A stretch of DNA of 42,404 nucleotides, taken from Bryobacterales bacterium (GTDB lineage Bacteria; Acidobacteriota; Terriglobia; Bryobacterales; Bryobacteraceae). The stretch is from positions 1-42,404 of the forward strand of contig PLRJ01000219.1 in the NCBI GenBank assembly GCA_003163855.1, in the 5' to 3' direction. This document shows, one piece after another, positions 1-8,725 of this stretch; the first letter of the stretch is position 1, and every line of letters starts with the position of its first letter. The position numbers and the translations under genes are program-made. A model generated the notes under the pieces. It had not been told where the DNA came from and ran no database searches. It worked only from the letters and a program-made list of their open reading frames with translations.

Positions 1-2567
1 ACGTTCCAGCTTTCCACCAGGTCAACTCCAGCCGAGCCTTGATAGGTGAACTTAAGAATGTTGTTGGCGCTCAATTGATATTGCAGGCTGGCGTTCCAGT
101 TCATGGCGTAGCCGGGATGCAGATGGCTGTCCATCCAATAAATGTTGCGAGAGCTGTAGTTGGTGCCGACGTAAGGGGAGGTGTCATTGGAGTTAATCGG
201 GTAAGCGATTCCGCCGGGGAACTGAGATATGCGATAGAGGGGGGTGGGATTGCCGGGCGCCTGCTGTTGGGCAACCTGGGCCTGATACTCGTCGAACTGC
301 TGGAGGGAGTTGGGAAAGCGGATATCGATGGTATTGATGCCAAAGCCGGCGCGGAAGACGAACTTTTCGCGCGGATGCCAAGCCAGACCGATGCGCGGCT
401 GGAAGTTCTTGAGGTCGCGTTCGTCCAATCCTCCAGTGGGATGAACGATGGCGCCGATCTTGCCGGTTACCGGATCGACGGTGGTTGGACTGAAGTTGCT
501 GATGAGATTGTGGGCAGTGTGGAAAGGGCTTTCGGTGGACCAGCGCAGGCCCAGGTTGAGAGTCAGGTTGTGGGAAATTTTCCAATCGTCCTGGAAGTAA
601 AGGCTGTTGATGGAATCGCGCGGTAGCCAGGTGGTTGTGTACTCGGTGAAGTTCGCCTGCCGGACATAGCCAAGTTCCAGGCCGGCGAGTTGATTGCCGG
701 TGTTAGGAATGGGCTGGCCGTTGGGCTGGAGGCCGGCCGTCATGTTATCGAACTGGAAGATGCCGCTGGGCTGGCCAAGTTGTATGTAGTTGGCCTGGAA
801 ATAGAGGAACTCGTAGCCCATCTTCAAGGCGTGAGTTCCGATGTTCTTTGAGAAGTCGTCTTTGAGAGTCCAAACTTCGCGAATGCCGGTGGAAGGGGAG
901 GGCGCACCGAGTCCGTAGGTGGTATTGAGTGCTGGTGCGGAGGAGGTGCCCGACGCTGTGGTGCCGCTGAAGGTCGGAAATAAATCCTCGTTGTCGTTTG
1001 GAATGCCTATTTTCGACGGCCAATTCTGGCCGTAAGACGGGACGATGGTGTCGTTACGCAGCCGGTAGAAACCAACTCTCACTTCGTTCAGAGCGGTGGG
1101 TCCGAACAATTGCGTCAGGCCGGTGGATGCGTTCTGCTGGGTGAACGGCGCGATGATGCCGTTGGCATAGTCAAAGGCGGGAACGGCAATGCTGGTTGGA
1201 CGCTGCAAGCCGCTGGTGTAGTTGTAGGTGTAGCTGCCATACGCTTTCAGATTCTGATTGAATTGCTGATCAACGCGACCGGAGAAATCGCTGAAGAAGG
1301 TGCGCGAGCGTGATTCCCAGGTGTAGTTGCTGACTGGACCGGTGCTGGTTAAGGAGCCGAGGGTGTTGGGAGCAACCCAGGGATTGTAAGAGAGGATTTT
1401 TGTGTAGACAGGGTCCAATTGGCTGGTGGGAATGATATTGCCGGCGATGGGCTGGCGCGTCCATGCCCCATTAATGAATTGGGTGGTGGAAGGATCATAA
1501 ATCTGCTGACCGATTCCGCCGAAGGTAAAATTACCGCCGATTTCAGCTGGGGTGGGTGTTTGGCTGGTGAGGGCGGTGGCCTTTTTCTCGATCAGTTTTT
1601 GAATGCCGAAATAGAAGAAGGTTTTGTTCTTGCCGTTGTAGATTTTGGGAATGGAGATGGGTCCGGCGAGGCTGCCGTCCAGTTCCATGAACCAGGCGGG
1701 CACACCGTCGGGCGCGCCGGGCTGCGCTTGCGAGGTCTTATAAAGGTTAAAGAACTGGCGATGGGTCATGCTGCGGGTGCGGCCCAAATCGGAAGCTTCG
1801 CCGTGATAATCATTTGTGCCGTTTTTCTTGGCTACCGTGAGAACGCCACCTGAGGAGTGGCCATATTCGGCGGGGAGAGTACCGGTGACCAACTGGACCT
1901 CACCTACCGAGTTTTCAACCGGGCGGATGTCGGTTCCGGTGCTGAGTACCGGGTCGTTACCAAAGACACCATCTTCGAACACCGTGGTTCCGGTAGAGCG
2001 CAATCCGGCCACATTGAAGCCGCCAAGCGAACCGCCATAGGCGTAACCGTTCATGGTTACGTTCGGGCTTATGTTCAGAGTGTTTAGAACGTAGCGCTGA
2101 TACAGCGGCATTTTGTAGAGGGTGTCGCCTTCGGTAACGGTGCTGGTGGAAGAGGTCTCGGTTTCGAGTAGTAACGCCTTGCTGGTGACCTGCACCTGTT
2201 CGGACACTTGGCCGATTTGCAGCGTGGCGTCTACCGGCAGAACATCGCCGACCTTCAGCTTAAGGCCGCTCTGCACCAGAGTCTTGAAGCCCGGGATGGA
2301 GAACGTCACCTGATAATCGCCCTGCTGGAGGGATTCGATGCGGTAATAGCCGCTGGCATTGGTCTCCGAGGCAGTCTGGAAGTTGGTATTGGTTTCCAGA
2401 ACCGACACCTTGACACCCACCATGGGTGCTCCTTGCGGATCGATGACGGTTCCGGTGATGGTGCCTGTGCTCATTTGAGCAGGGGCCAAGAGAACGGAAC
2501 TTGAAAATAGCAAGCAGACGGCGAAAGTGTTAGTCAATAAACGTGGGGATTGTTTTTTCCCAAACAT
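1..2567 (-). CDS. TonB-dependent receptor, Oar-like (C-terminus cut by window edge)
   Basis: About 855 residues are present and read on the minus strand without a stop; the C-terminal part lies outside the window. The ATG at 2567 has a good ribosome site (AGGAG, 2574-2578). Residues 1-31 form a signal peptide ending near LLAPAQ. Residues about 35-120 are a carboxypeptidase-regulatory-like (CNA-B-type) fold, seen in GTITGTVIDPQGAPM and GYYRIESLQQGDYQV. A plug-like region follows (VAGLRSTGTTVFEDG, GTLPAEYGHSSGGVL), then beta-barrel sequence with typical NLTLNLGLRW. Proteins of this family sit in the outer membrane and import large substrates using TonB energy; the substrate here cannot be read. 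It is divergent from an exported UxuA-like protein, which may hint at a carbohydrate-derived substrate, but that is only inference. Confidence 0.9.
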   Translation of the reverse strand, partial: MFGKKQSPRLLTNTFAVCLLFSSSVLLAPAQMSTGTITGTVIDPQGAPMVGVKVSVLETNTNFQTASETNASGYYRIESLQQGDYQVTFSIPGFKTLVQSGLKLKVGDVLPVDATLQIGQVSEQVQVTSKALLLETETSSTSTVTEGDTLYKMPLYQRYVLNTLNISPNVTMNGYAYGGSLGGFNVAGLRSTGTTVFEDGVFGNDPVLSTGTDIRPVENSVGEVQLVTGTLPAEYGHSSGGVLTVAKKNGTNDYHGEASDLGRTRSMTHRQFFNLYKTSQAQPGAPDGVPAWFMELDGSLAGPISIPKIYNGKNKTFFYFGIQKLIEKKATALTSQTPTPAEIGGNFTFGGIGQQIYDPSTTQFINGAWTRQPIAGNIIPTSQLDPVYTKILSYNPWVAPNTLGSLTSTGPVSNYTWESRSRTFFSDFSGRVDQQFNQNLKAYGSYTYNYTSGLQRPTSIAVPAFDYANGIIAPFTQQNASTGLTQLFGPTALNEVRVGFYRLRNDTIVPSYGQNWPSKIGIPNDNEDLFPTFSGTTASGTSSAPALNTTYGLGAPSPSTGIREVWTLKDDFSKNIGTHALKMGYEFLYFQANYIQLGQPSGIFQFDNMTAGLQPNGQPIPNTGNQLAGLELGYVRQANFTEYTTTWLPRDSINSLYFQDDWKISHNLTLNLGLRWSTESPFHTAHNLISNFSPTTVDPVTGKIGAIVHPTGGLDERDLKNFQPRIGLAWHPREKFVFRAGFGINTIDIRFPNSLQQFDEYQAQVAQQQAPGNPTPLYRISQFPGGIAYPINSNDTSPYVGTNYSSRNIYWMDSHLHPGYAMNWNASLQYQLSANNILKFTYQGSAGVDLVESWN

Positions 2568-2607
2568 GATTAGCTCCTAGCATTAACTTGAACGTATTAC
2601 CAAATAT

Positions 2608-2627
2608 AGTATCTAAGGGCTACTTAG
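2608..2627 (-). promoter_or_regulatory. candidate regulatory motif upstream of the first receptor
   Basis: Read on the minus strand this is CTAAGTAGCCCTTAGATACT, 41 bases before the receptor ATG, in the 109-base divergent gap. It resembles sequences at 9235-9254, 31927-31946 and 33692-33711 (CTAA, about seven bases, TTA followed by a GTACC-like end). No convincing sigma70 -35/-10 pair was found in this gap. Its role as operator or alternative-sigma promoter is inference. Confidence 0.25.
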
Positions 2628-2676
2628 GTTGGGGCGGCAAAGTGATATTGTGGTCGGCGTTGTTGAGCGAGGAATC

Positions 2677-3771
2677 ATGATTTCAAGAAGAGAATTGATA
2701 AATGCGGCGGCCGTCTCGGCGATTGCCGGTTCGGCACTCGAAGCGCGAGCGCCCGTAATGGCGAACACTGGTGTACCTAAGATCTGCCTGGAAATTGGCG
2801 GTGGCAGTTTGTCGGCGGGAACGCTGGATGAAGCGGGGATGCGGCGGGTTAAGCAGCTTGGCGTGGATTACGTGGTGATGGGCGGGCCGAAGATGCCATG
2901 GACCGACGCCGATATTAAATCGCGCATGGACATTCTGAAGAGCGGCGGACTGACGTTGTTCAACATGATGATTGGCGGATTTCCGAGGACGCTGTATGGG
3001 CAGCCGGGGCGCGACGAGGAAATTGAGAAGGTGAAGGAATCGATTCGCGCGGCGGGGCGCGCCGGTCTGCCGGTGATTGAATACAACTTTTACGCGCATC
3101 GCGCGGTGGAGGGTTATTACGAAGAGACGGGCCGTGCTGGAGCGGGGCTGACGGCGTTTGACTATGCGCGGGTGAAGGATCTGCCGCCACTGGAAGCCGA
3201 GGGAGCGCATTCGCTGGACGAGATGTGGCAAAACGTCGGGTATTTTCTAAAAGCGGTTGTGCCGGTTGCCGAGCAGTCGAATGTAAGGCTGGCGCTGCAT
3301 CCGAACGATCCGCCCGCGCCTATCAGCCGCGGCTCGGGCCAGATTATGGGGACGGTTGAAGGGTGGAAAAAACTGGTGGACATTGTGAAGAGTCCGGCCA
3401 ATGGCATAACTTTCGACTGTGGTGTTACGCGCGAGATGGGACAAAATCCGGTGGAAGTGGCCAGGTATTTCGGGGAGCGCGATTGCATTAACCACATTCA
3501 TTACCGGAATGTTCGGGTGCGGACGCCGTATGAACAGTACACCGAGGTTTTCATTGATGAAGGGCAGATTAATGTGTTTGCGGTTATGCGCGAACTGATT
3601 CGGCTGAAATATAGCCGAACGCTGTATCCGGAACATCCGAGAGCGCTGGATTATGACAGGGAGCGGGCCGGGTTCAAGCCGTATTATCCAGGTGGGGGAG
3701 GATATACGGGGTTCGCGTACAACGTGGGCTATGCGAAGGCCATGCTGCAGGCGGCGACGTCGGTGAGTTAG
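2677..3771 (+). CDS. exported UxuA-like (mannonate dehydratase-type) TIM-barrel protein
   Basis: The protein has 364 residues from the ATG at 2677, chosen over an upstream TTG (2629) because GAGGA lies just before it and the protein then begins with a leader, MISRRELINAAAVSAIAGSA. The body resembles mannonate dehydratase UxuA and the xylose-isomerase-like TIM-barrel superfamily. Visible metal-site-like residues are His208 in LHPNDPP, Cys248 in TFDCGV and His275 in HIHYRN, matching the His/Cys/His pattern known for UxuA. True UxuA dehydrates D-mannonate to 2-keto-3-deoxygluconate in the cytoplasm. The SRR-type leader suggests Tat export, so the substrate or even the reaction may differ. The gene stands alone, divergent from a TonB receptor and convergent with cheX. 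The fold is fairly sure; the exact activity is not. Confidence 0.75.
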   Translation: MISRRELINAAAVSAIAGSALEARAPVMANTGVPKICLEIGGGSLSAGTLDEAGMRRVKQLGVDYVVMGGPKMPWTDADIKSRMDILKSGGLTLFNMMIGGFPRTLYGQPGRDEEIEKVKESIRAAGRAGLPVIEYNFYAHRAVEGYYEETGRAGAGLTAFDYARVKDLPPLEAEGAHSLDEMWQNVGYFLKAVVPVAEQSNVRLALHPNDPPAPISRGSGQIMGTVEGWKKLVDIVKSPANGITFDCGVTREMGQNPVEVARYFGERDCINHIHYRNVRVRTPYEQYTEVFIDEGQINVFAVMRELIRLKYSRTLYPEHPRALDYDRERAGFKPYYPGGGGYTGFAYNVGYAKAMLQAATSVS

Positions 3772-3842
3772 GGGCGATGAGCCGGGTTAGAACAAAACCA
3801 GCGCTGTCCACCTTTTGAAAAGCTGTGAGAAAACAGTGGAAT

Positions 3843-4310
3843 TTATTCGGAGGGCAGGGAAAGGATTGTTACCCAGAAAGGTCCTTCGTGGCTGTTGAGC
3901 GGGAGGCGTTCATGAAGTACGGCACCACAGACACGGAAGCTATAGTCACTGCCGTCGATGACCATGGGCATAGACAGGTGCATACCTTGACACAGCATGC
4001 TTTTGAGATTGCCGCCTATCATATTCGCCAACTCGCCGAGAACGTCACGGACGTCGTTGTCTAAAGTCTTTGGCGGTTCGATGGACAGAAAACGACCGGC
4101 TAAACGGCAGGCTTGCGTAGTGTCACATTCGATTAAAACAGAGCCGTTCCAGGGGCCGGAAAGGTGAACTGCGGCGGTGACGCGGTCGTCACTCGCAAAC
4201 CAGAGCACGGTTCCCGGTTCGACCCTGAGATTCAGCATCGTTTCGAACACCGAATCGACGATTTGCGCCAAATCGTCAGGCTGTACGAGCAGGCTTACTT
4301 CAGATGTCAT
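3843..4310 (-). CDS. cheX: CheX-like chemotaxis phosphatase
   Basis: The protein has 155 residues, starting at the ATG at 4310 behind AGAGGA. An open frame extends upstream to 4595 but overlaps cheR, so the shorter form is preferred. The CheC/CheX/FliY family dephosphorylates CheY-P using a Glu and an Asn in an E-x2-N motif; here Glu93 and Asn96 are seen in GELANMIGGN, with Asp89 four residues before the Glu. A single such motif and the size fit CheX better than CheC, which usually has two. It is cytoplasmic. It is the last gene of the minus-strand chemotaxis cluster: its ribosome site overlaps the cheR stop, giving an 8-base gap and probable translational coupling. It would end the CheY-P signal produced by a kinase not encoded here. 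Confidence 0.8.
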   Translation of the reverse strand: MTSEVSLLVQPDDLAQIVDSVFETMLNLRVEPGTVLWFASDDRVTAAVHLSGPWNGSVLIECDTTQACRLAGRFLSIEPPKTLDNDVRDVLGELANMIGGNLKSMLCQGMHLSMPMVIDGSDYSFRVCGAVLHERLPLNSHEGPFWVTILSLPSE

Positions 4311-4318
4311 CTTATCCT

Positions 4319-5152
4319 CTATTTGGCGACATAGACGGTGGCTGTGCCCACAGTTGTTTTTTCGAACCACTCCTCGGCGCCAAAAGCCGTCTCGGCGCCG
4401 CCCAGCATAAGCCAGCCGCCGCGAAAAAGAGTGCCGTGAATTTCCTTCATGATGCTTTTCTTGGTGGCTGCATCGAAATAGATCATTACATTGCGGCAGA
4501 AAACCAAGTCGAATGGCCCTAAGGTGCGCATGCTTTTGCGCAGGTCGATAGTATCGAAGCGGACCATCCGGCGCACATCCTCGGTAAGTTGCCACTCCAT
4601 GCCCTTACGCTGGAAATATTTGAGCATCAGTGCGGCAGGCAAGCCGCGGTTTACTTCAATCTGGCGGTAGACTCCCAGGCGGGCGCGCTCTACGACCTGG
4701 GATGAAAAGTCGGTGCCCAGTACCTGGACGTTCCAGTCTTTAAAGCCGTCCTCCAGCAGGCCCATGGCCAGACTATAAGCTTCCTGCCCGGTAGAAGAGG
4801 CCGCCGACCAAAAACTGAGCTTTTTGTTGCTACTGCGCTCGCCGCGGAGGCGCGGCAGCAAGACATGGCGGATAGCGTCGTAATGGGCCGGGTCGCGGAA
4901 GAAATAGGTTTCATTTGTGGTCATGGCCTCAACGACTTGGCGCCCCAGGTCGGGACCGCGCGTCTTAGCCATGAGGGCACAAAGATCGTTTATGGTTTCT
5001 AGGCCTAGCTGCCTGACAATTGGCGCCAGACGACTCTCAAACAAATAATGCTTGTCGCCCTCGAGAACAATTCCTGACTGGTTGTAGACATGCTCCTGCA
5101 GGAACTTGTAGTTGTCGGGCCTGATTTCAGGTGTGGTCGTTTGAAGGGGCAT
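4319..5152 (-). CDS. cheR: chemotaxis protein methyltransferase CheR
   Basis: The protein has 277 residues, the usual length for CheR. It transfers methyl groups from S-adenosylmethionine to glutamates on chemoreceptors, allowing adaptation. Residues about 12-70 are the helical N-terminal domain. TTNETYFFRDP (78-88) holds the family-typical NET and Arg86, FWSAASSTGQEAYS is the SAM-binding loop, and FDLVFCRNVMIYF is the second SAM-site motif. No TPR extension is seen at the C-terminus. Its ATG directly abuts the cheB stop (TAG-ATG), so the two are almost certainly co-translated. The likely substrate is the globin-coupled receptor encoded first in the cluster. Confidence 0.95.
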   Translation of the reverse strand: MPLQTTTPEIRPDNYKFLQEHVYNQSGIVLEGDKHYLFESRLAPIVRQLGLETINDLCALMAKTRGPDLGRQVVEAMTTNETYFFRDPAHYDAIRHVLLPRLRGERSSNKKLSFWSAASSTGQEAYSLAMGLLEDGFKDWNVQVLGTDFSSQVVERARLGVYRQIEVNRGLPAALMLKYFQRKGMEWQLTEDVRRMVRFDTIDLRKSMRTLGPFDLVFCRNVMIYFDAATKKSIMKEIHGTLFRGGWLMLGGAETAFGAEEWFEKTTVGTATVYVAK

Positions 5153-6298
5153 CTACGCTAGACCTGCGGCGCTGAGGATTTCCGGTATTACTTGATCGAG
5201 CGGCAGAATCCGATCGGCCAGGCCAGCCGACGCTATGGCTCCAGGCATGCCCCAAACGACACTAGTCTCTTGATCCTGAGCCAGGATATAAGCACCCCGG
5301 GCTTTCAGAATTTCAGCGCCGCGTAAACCGTCTTGACCCATGCCGGTGAGCACAACCGCGATGACTGAGCCGGCGTAGGCTTCTCCGGCCGAGGAGAACA
5401 AGGCGTCCACTGCGGGGCGGCAGGAATTTAAGGGCGGAGCCTGATCGAGACAGATCCTAACCCCATCACCGCCAGGGACTAACTTCATGTGAAAGTCGCC
5501 CGGTGCAATCAGAATTTTCCCTGGGCCAACTAACTCACCCTGGGTAGCTTCGGCAACGGGCAAACGGCAACTGGCGTTCAAACGTTCAGAGAGCAGGCGG
5601 GTGAAGAGTGGAGGCATATGCTGAACCAGCAGAACCGGCAGCGGAAAGTGTGCCGGGAGGCTTGGAAGAATGGCGCTTAAGGCGTTTGGGCCGCCAGTAG
5701 ACACTCCGATCAACACGGCGCGTGGACGCATCTTCAATTTGGGCGGCGGCCGTAAAAGGGAGGCAGGGGCTTGAGCGCCAGATAACCTGGAGGCAAGAGT
5801 GGAGGTGCCGTGGTCGGTTGGAGCCGGAAGATGTGCTTCCTTTTTCTCGGAGCCGCCGATGCGGAAGAATTGCCTGATTTTAGGAACTAATTCACCGCGT
5901 AAGCGCTCCAGCGATCGTTCCATGGAGCCTTCATTGGAGGCCTTGGTGACGTAATCGTCAGCACCCAAACTAAGAGCTTCGAGCGTTACTGCCACGCCCC
6001 GCTCAGTCAGCGTGCTGAACATAACGACGCGGGTGGAGGGGTAATCGCGGTGCACGTGGCGAAGCGTCTCGAGGCCGTCCATTTCCGGCATCTCGATGTC
6101 CAGGGTAATCACGTCCGGATTAAGCTGGGGTATACGTTTTAAGGCGATTGCACCGTTAGAAGCTGTGCCTACTACCTGTAGCAGCGGATCTTGTTCCAGC
6201 GCATGCGTGACCAAGCTACGGATGACAACGGAATCGTCTACCACCAATACCCGGATTCGCTCTCCTGGCTGAAGAGCACGCTGAGTGAGTATTGCCAT
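5153..6298 (-). CDS. cheB: chemotaxis protein-glutamate methylesterase CheB
   Basis: The protein has 381 residues. An N-terminal receiver domain (about 15-135) has the acidic pair Asp21/Asp22 and phospho-acceptor Asp67 in ITLDIEMP. A linker of about 50 residues leads to the C-terminal methylesterase domain (about 190-380) with the Ser-His-Asp triad: Ser200 in GVSTGGPNAL, His227 in VQHMPP and Asp323 in GMGQDG. Phosphorylated CheB removes receptor methyl groups and deamidates glutamines. It starts 10 bases after the cheY stop and ends directly against the cheR start. All key residues are intact, so an active enzyme is expected; it needs a CheA kinase for phosphorylation, which is absent from this window. 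Confidence 0.95.
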   Translation of the reverse strand: MAILTQRALQPGERIRVLVVDDSVVIRSLVTHALEQDPLLQVVGTASNGAIALKRIPQLNPDVITLDIEMPEMDGLETLRHVHRDYPSTRVVMFSTLTERGVAVTLEALSLGADDYVTKASNEGSMERSLERLRGELVPKIRQFFRIGGSEKKEAHLPAPTDHGTSTLASRLSGAQAPASLLRPPPKLKMRPRAVLIGVSTGGPNALSAILPSLPAHFPLPVLLVQHMPPLFTRLLSERLNASCRLPVAEATQGELVGPGKILIAPGDFHMKLVPGGDGVRICLDQAPPLNSCRPAVDALFSSAGEAYAGSVIAVVLTGMGQDGLRGAEILKARGAYILAQDQETSVVWGMPGAIASAGLADRILPLDQVIPEILSAAGLA

Positions 6299-6308
6299 CC
6301 CTTAATCC

Positions 6309-6683
6309 CTACGAGTGGATGCCGACAAGCTCAAGCTTCTCGATCAAGATCTCCTTGGTAAAAGGCTTCATCACGTATTCGTTTGCGCCAGCTTCCATGG
6401 CCACGGCCATCTGCGCCATTTCGGTTTCGGTGGTGACCATGATTACGATCAAGGAGGAGAGTTCCGGATCCTTTCGCAAGCGCTTGAGGAGTTCAAGGCC
6501 ATCCATTTCGGGCATATTCCAGTCTGAGAGAACAAGTTTTAGATCAGTCTTATCGGTCTCGATGAGTTTGAGTGCTTCCACGCCATTTGCCGCCTCACGC
6601 ACGTCGAAGCCCAAACCGCGTATGGTTTTGGCGAGGATCATACGCACAGCCTTGGAATCGTCTACCACTAATGCTTTGGTCAT
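6309..6683 (-). CDS. cheY: CheY-type single-domain response regulator
   Basis: The protein has 124 residues and is a lone receiver domain. It shows Asp8/Asp9 (VVDDS), phospho-acceptor Asp54 (LSDWNMPEMDG), Thr84 and Lys106 (YVMKPF), the full CheY set. There is no output domain, so it signals by binding a partner, classically the flagellar switch. No flagellar genes are in the window. The ribosome site before its ATG is weak (AAAAG). It lies 98 bases downstream of the receptor gene, separated from it by a perfect 20-base palindrome, and 10 bases upstream of cheB. Confidence 0.93.
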   Translation of the reverse strand: MTKALVVDDSKAVRMILAKTIRGLGFDVREAANGVEALKLIETDKTDLKLVLSDWNMPEMDGLELLKRLRKDPELSSLIVIMVTTETEMAQMAVAMEAGANEYVMKPFTKEILIEKLELVGIHS

Positions 6684-6736
6684 CTTTTGCTACGTTCTGC
6701 GTTTTTTGCGTTCGGCCGCCGATTTGAGGGAAGCGT

Positions 6737-6756
6737 GGGGCGTGTGCACACGCCCC
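6737..6756. repeat. perfect 20-base palindrome between receptor gene and cheY
   Basis: The sequence GGGGCGTGTGCACACGCCCC equals its own reverse complement. As RNA it can form an 8-pair, GC-rich stem with a TGCA loop; as DNA it could be a dimer-binding operator. There is no T-run on either side, so it is not a standard intrinsic terminator. Its place between the first and second genes of the cluster fits a mRNA processing or stability element, a partial terminator, or an internal operator. Confidence 0.6.
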
Positions 6757-6781
6757 TTATGTACTACATCGGCCGATCCCG

Positions 6782-8725
6782 TTAGAATGTGAATTTGGCC
6801 ATCGTCATCTGGAGGCGGGCGGCCATTTGACTCAATTCCTGCGACGCTTTCTGGGTATCGTTAGCGCCGATGGTGGTATTTTTGGCGGCTATGGCAACGC
6901 CGCCGATGTTTTTAGCGATTTCGCCTACGCCTTTGGCCGCTTCCGCCACGCTGCGACCGATCTCGTTGGTAGTAACGGTTTGCTCCTCAACGGCGGAAGC
7001 GATGCTGTTGGAAATATCGTTTATCTGGTTAATGATGGTTCCAATTTCCTCAATCGCTTTGACAGCTCCGCTGGTGTTGCCTTGAATAGCCACAATTTTG
7101 TGGCTGATCTCTTCGGTCGCTTTAGCGGTTTGCTTGGCGAGTTCCTTGACTTCATTGGCGACCACGGCAAACCCTTTGCCTGCCTCGCCTGCGCGAGCAG
7201 CCTCAATGGTGGCGTTCAAGGCGAGCAGGTTGGTCTGTTGGGCGATGGAGGTGATTACCTTGACCACGTTGCCGATTTCCTGGCTTGATTCGCCGAGTTT
7301 CTTGACCGTCTCGTTGGTAGCAGTCGCCGCACTGACGGCGTTCTTGGCGACCCGAGCCGAGTCATTGGCATTTTTCGATATTTCTCTTATGGAGAGCTGC
7401 ATTTCCTCGGCGGCGGCGGCGACGGAGGAGACATTTTTCGAGACTTGTTCACTGGCCGCGGAAACGACGTTCGCCTGAACAGCGGTTTCCTCGGCGTTGC
7501 CGGCCATCTGCTGGCTTACAGCGGTTAGTTCCTCTGACGACGAAGCCATGGTCGCAGCGTTTTGTCCGGTCATACGCAGCGGTTCCACTATCGTGTCGAG
7601 GGCTTTATTAATGCCATCTACGATCTTCCGGAAATCGCCAGGATGCTTAGCGGCGTCAGCGCGGAAGGCAAGATTGCCGCTCGCGGCCGATTTGGACAAC
7701 ATCTCGGTATCGGCTATTAAAGCCTTCAAGTTTGTCCGTACCTGCTCGACCATGTCGTTTATAAACGACCTTTTGTGGGGAAACCTTTGCAACGGCGCAT
7801 CAAAATTGCCTTTGCCGAACTCTCCTACGCAGTTAAGCGCCAACTTCTTGACCTCGATATGCCCTTGAACCATCTGGTTCAGGCCGTCGGCCAGGCCGCG
7901 AAATTCCCCTTCGAAATTTTCCGCTGGAATGAAGGCTTCAATGTCGCCCTTGTCCTGCTCGATGGCCATCTGCTTCAGTTCAGCCAGAAAATTTCTCAGG
8001 GAATCGACAAGGTTTCTGATGCTGTGCCCCAAGGGCCAAAGGTTCAGATCGACCGCAATACTGTCGAAATCGGTGATGCTAAGGTCGCCCTGGCCGAGCA
8101 GTTCGAGTTGTTGCCGCACGGCCGCCAGGAGGTGCTTCATTTCCACCAGATGCTCGGTTTTGTCACCGACGGCAACGATGAGATCCACATTCATTCCCAT
8201 CGATTCCATGCTGCTAAAAATGAACGAATCGACCACGGCCTGCATATCTAAATTGAAGATTTTCCTGAGTCCGCCGAGGGTGTTGCTAATTTTTGTCTCG
8301 TCGGTGAAAGATTTACGCAGGAACTTTTCAGCCAGCAGTTCATATTCCGCATACGAGCCCAAATACCACTTCATGGGCAGGTTGATCTTGTCGTGTAACT
8401 TGCCTACCTGGAGCCGCTGCTCAAAATACTCGAGGTTCCAATTGTCCTTGGCGCCCTCAAAAATCTGAATGAAGTAGCCGGCTTGCGCCGCCTCCAAATG
8501 CTTGCGAAGAGCAGCCATAGGCATACCGCGCTCGCGTGAGAAACTCTCAAAAAAGCGATGTGTAGGTTGAAAGTCAAACTGCCAGTCATAGAACTCCCTG
8601 GCCATTTCCGATGAAACAGAACGTGCCCAGGGAATCATCTCTTCCATCAGCGCGCGCTCTTCTTCGCTCAATCGAAGGAAGTGCCGCCGCCAACCCAAAG
8701 ATTCTTCATCGATACCGTACTTCAT
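6782..8725 (-). CDS. soluble globin-coupled methyl-accepting chemotaxis protein (HemAT-like)
   Basis: The protein has 647 residues from the ATG at 8725 (AAGGA upstream). Residues about 10-160 form a sensor globin: RLQVGKLHDKINLPMKWYLG has the globin-coupled-sensor pattern, with His111 as the probable proximal heme ligand and WYLGSY following. No membrane segment is visible, so it should be cytoplasmic. Residues about 255-430 look like successive HAMP-like segments (GDIEAFIPAENFEGEF, GNFDAPLQRFP, GNLAFRAD). The rest is the long coiled-coil signalling domain, with the hairpin tip NLLALNATIEAARAGE near residues 490-520. No CheR-docking xWxxF pentapeptide is seen; the C-terminus is MAKFTF. The family senses O2 or other heme ligands. 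It is the first gene of a cluster with cheY, cheB, cheR and cheX. An in-frame extension to an ATG at 8941 is possible but is low-complexity and less likely. Confidence 0.9.
   Translation of the reverse strand: MKYGIDEESLGWRRHFLRLSEEERALMEEMIPWARSVSSEMAREFYDWQFDFQPTHRFFESFSRERGMPMAALRKHLEAAQAGYFIQIFEGAKDNWNLEYFEQRLQVGKLHDKINLPMKWYLGSYAEYELLAEKFLRKSFTDETKISNTLGGLRKIFNLDMQAVVDSFIFSSMESMGMNVDLIVAVGDKTEHLVEMKHLLAAVRQQLELLGQGDLSITDFDSIAVDLNLWPLGHSIRNLVDSLRNFLAELKQMAIEQDKGDIEAFIPAENFEGEFRGLADGLNQMVQGHIEVKKLALNCVGEFGKGNFDAPLQRFPHKRSFINDMVEQVRTNLKALIADTEMLSKSAASGNLAFRADAAKHPGDFRKIVDGINKALDTIVEPLRMTGQNAATMASSSEELTAVSQQMAGNAEETAVQANVVSAASEQVSKNVSSVAAAAEEMQLSIREISKNANDSARVAKNAVSAATATNETVKKLGESSQEIGNVVKVITSIAQQTNLLALNATIEAARAGEAGKGFAVVANEVKELAKQTAKATEEISHKIVAIQGNTSGAVKAIEEIGTIINQINDISNSIASAVEEQTVTTNEIGRSVAEAAKGVGEIAKNIGGVAIAAKNTTIGANDTQKASQELSQMAARLQMTMAKFTF

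Noticed and set aside
3772-3842. Possible terminator between the UxuA-like gene and cheX
   Set aside because: CTGT-GAGAAA-ACAG and CTTTTGAAAAG are only short, weak pairings without a clear T-run.
4311-4595. Upstream extension of the CheX frame
   Set aside because: It overlaps cheR entirely and lacks the CheX fold; the ATG at 4310 follows AGAGGA.
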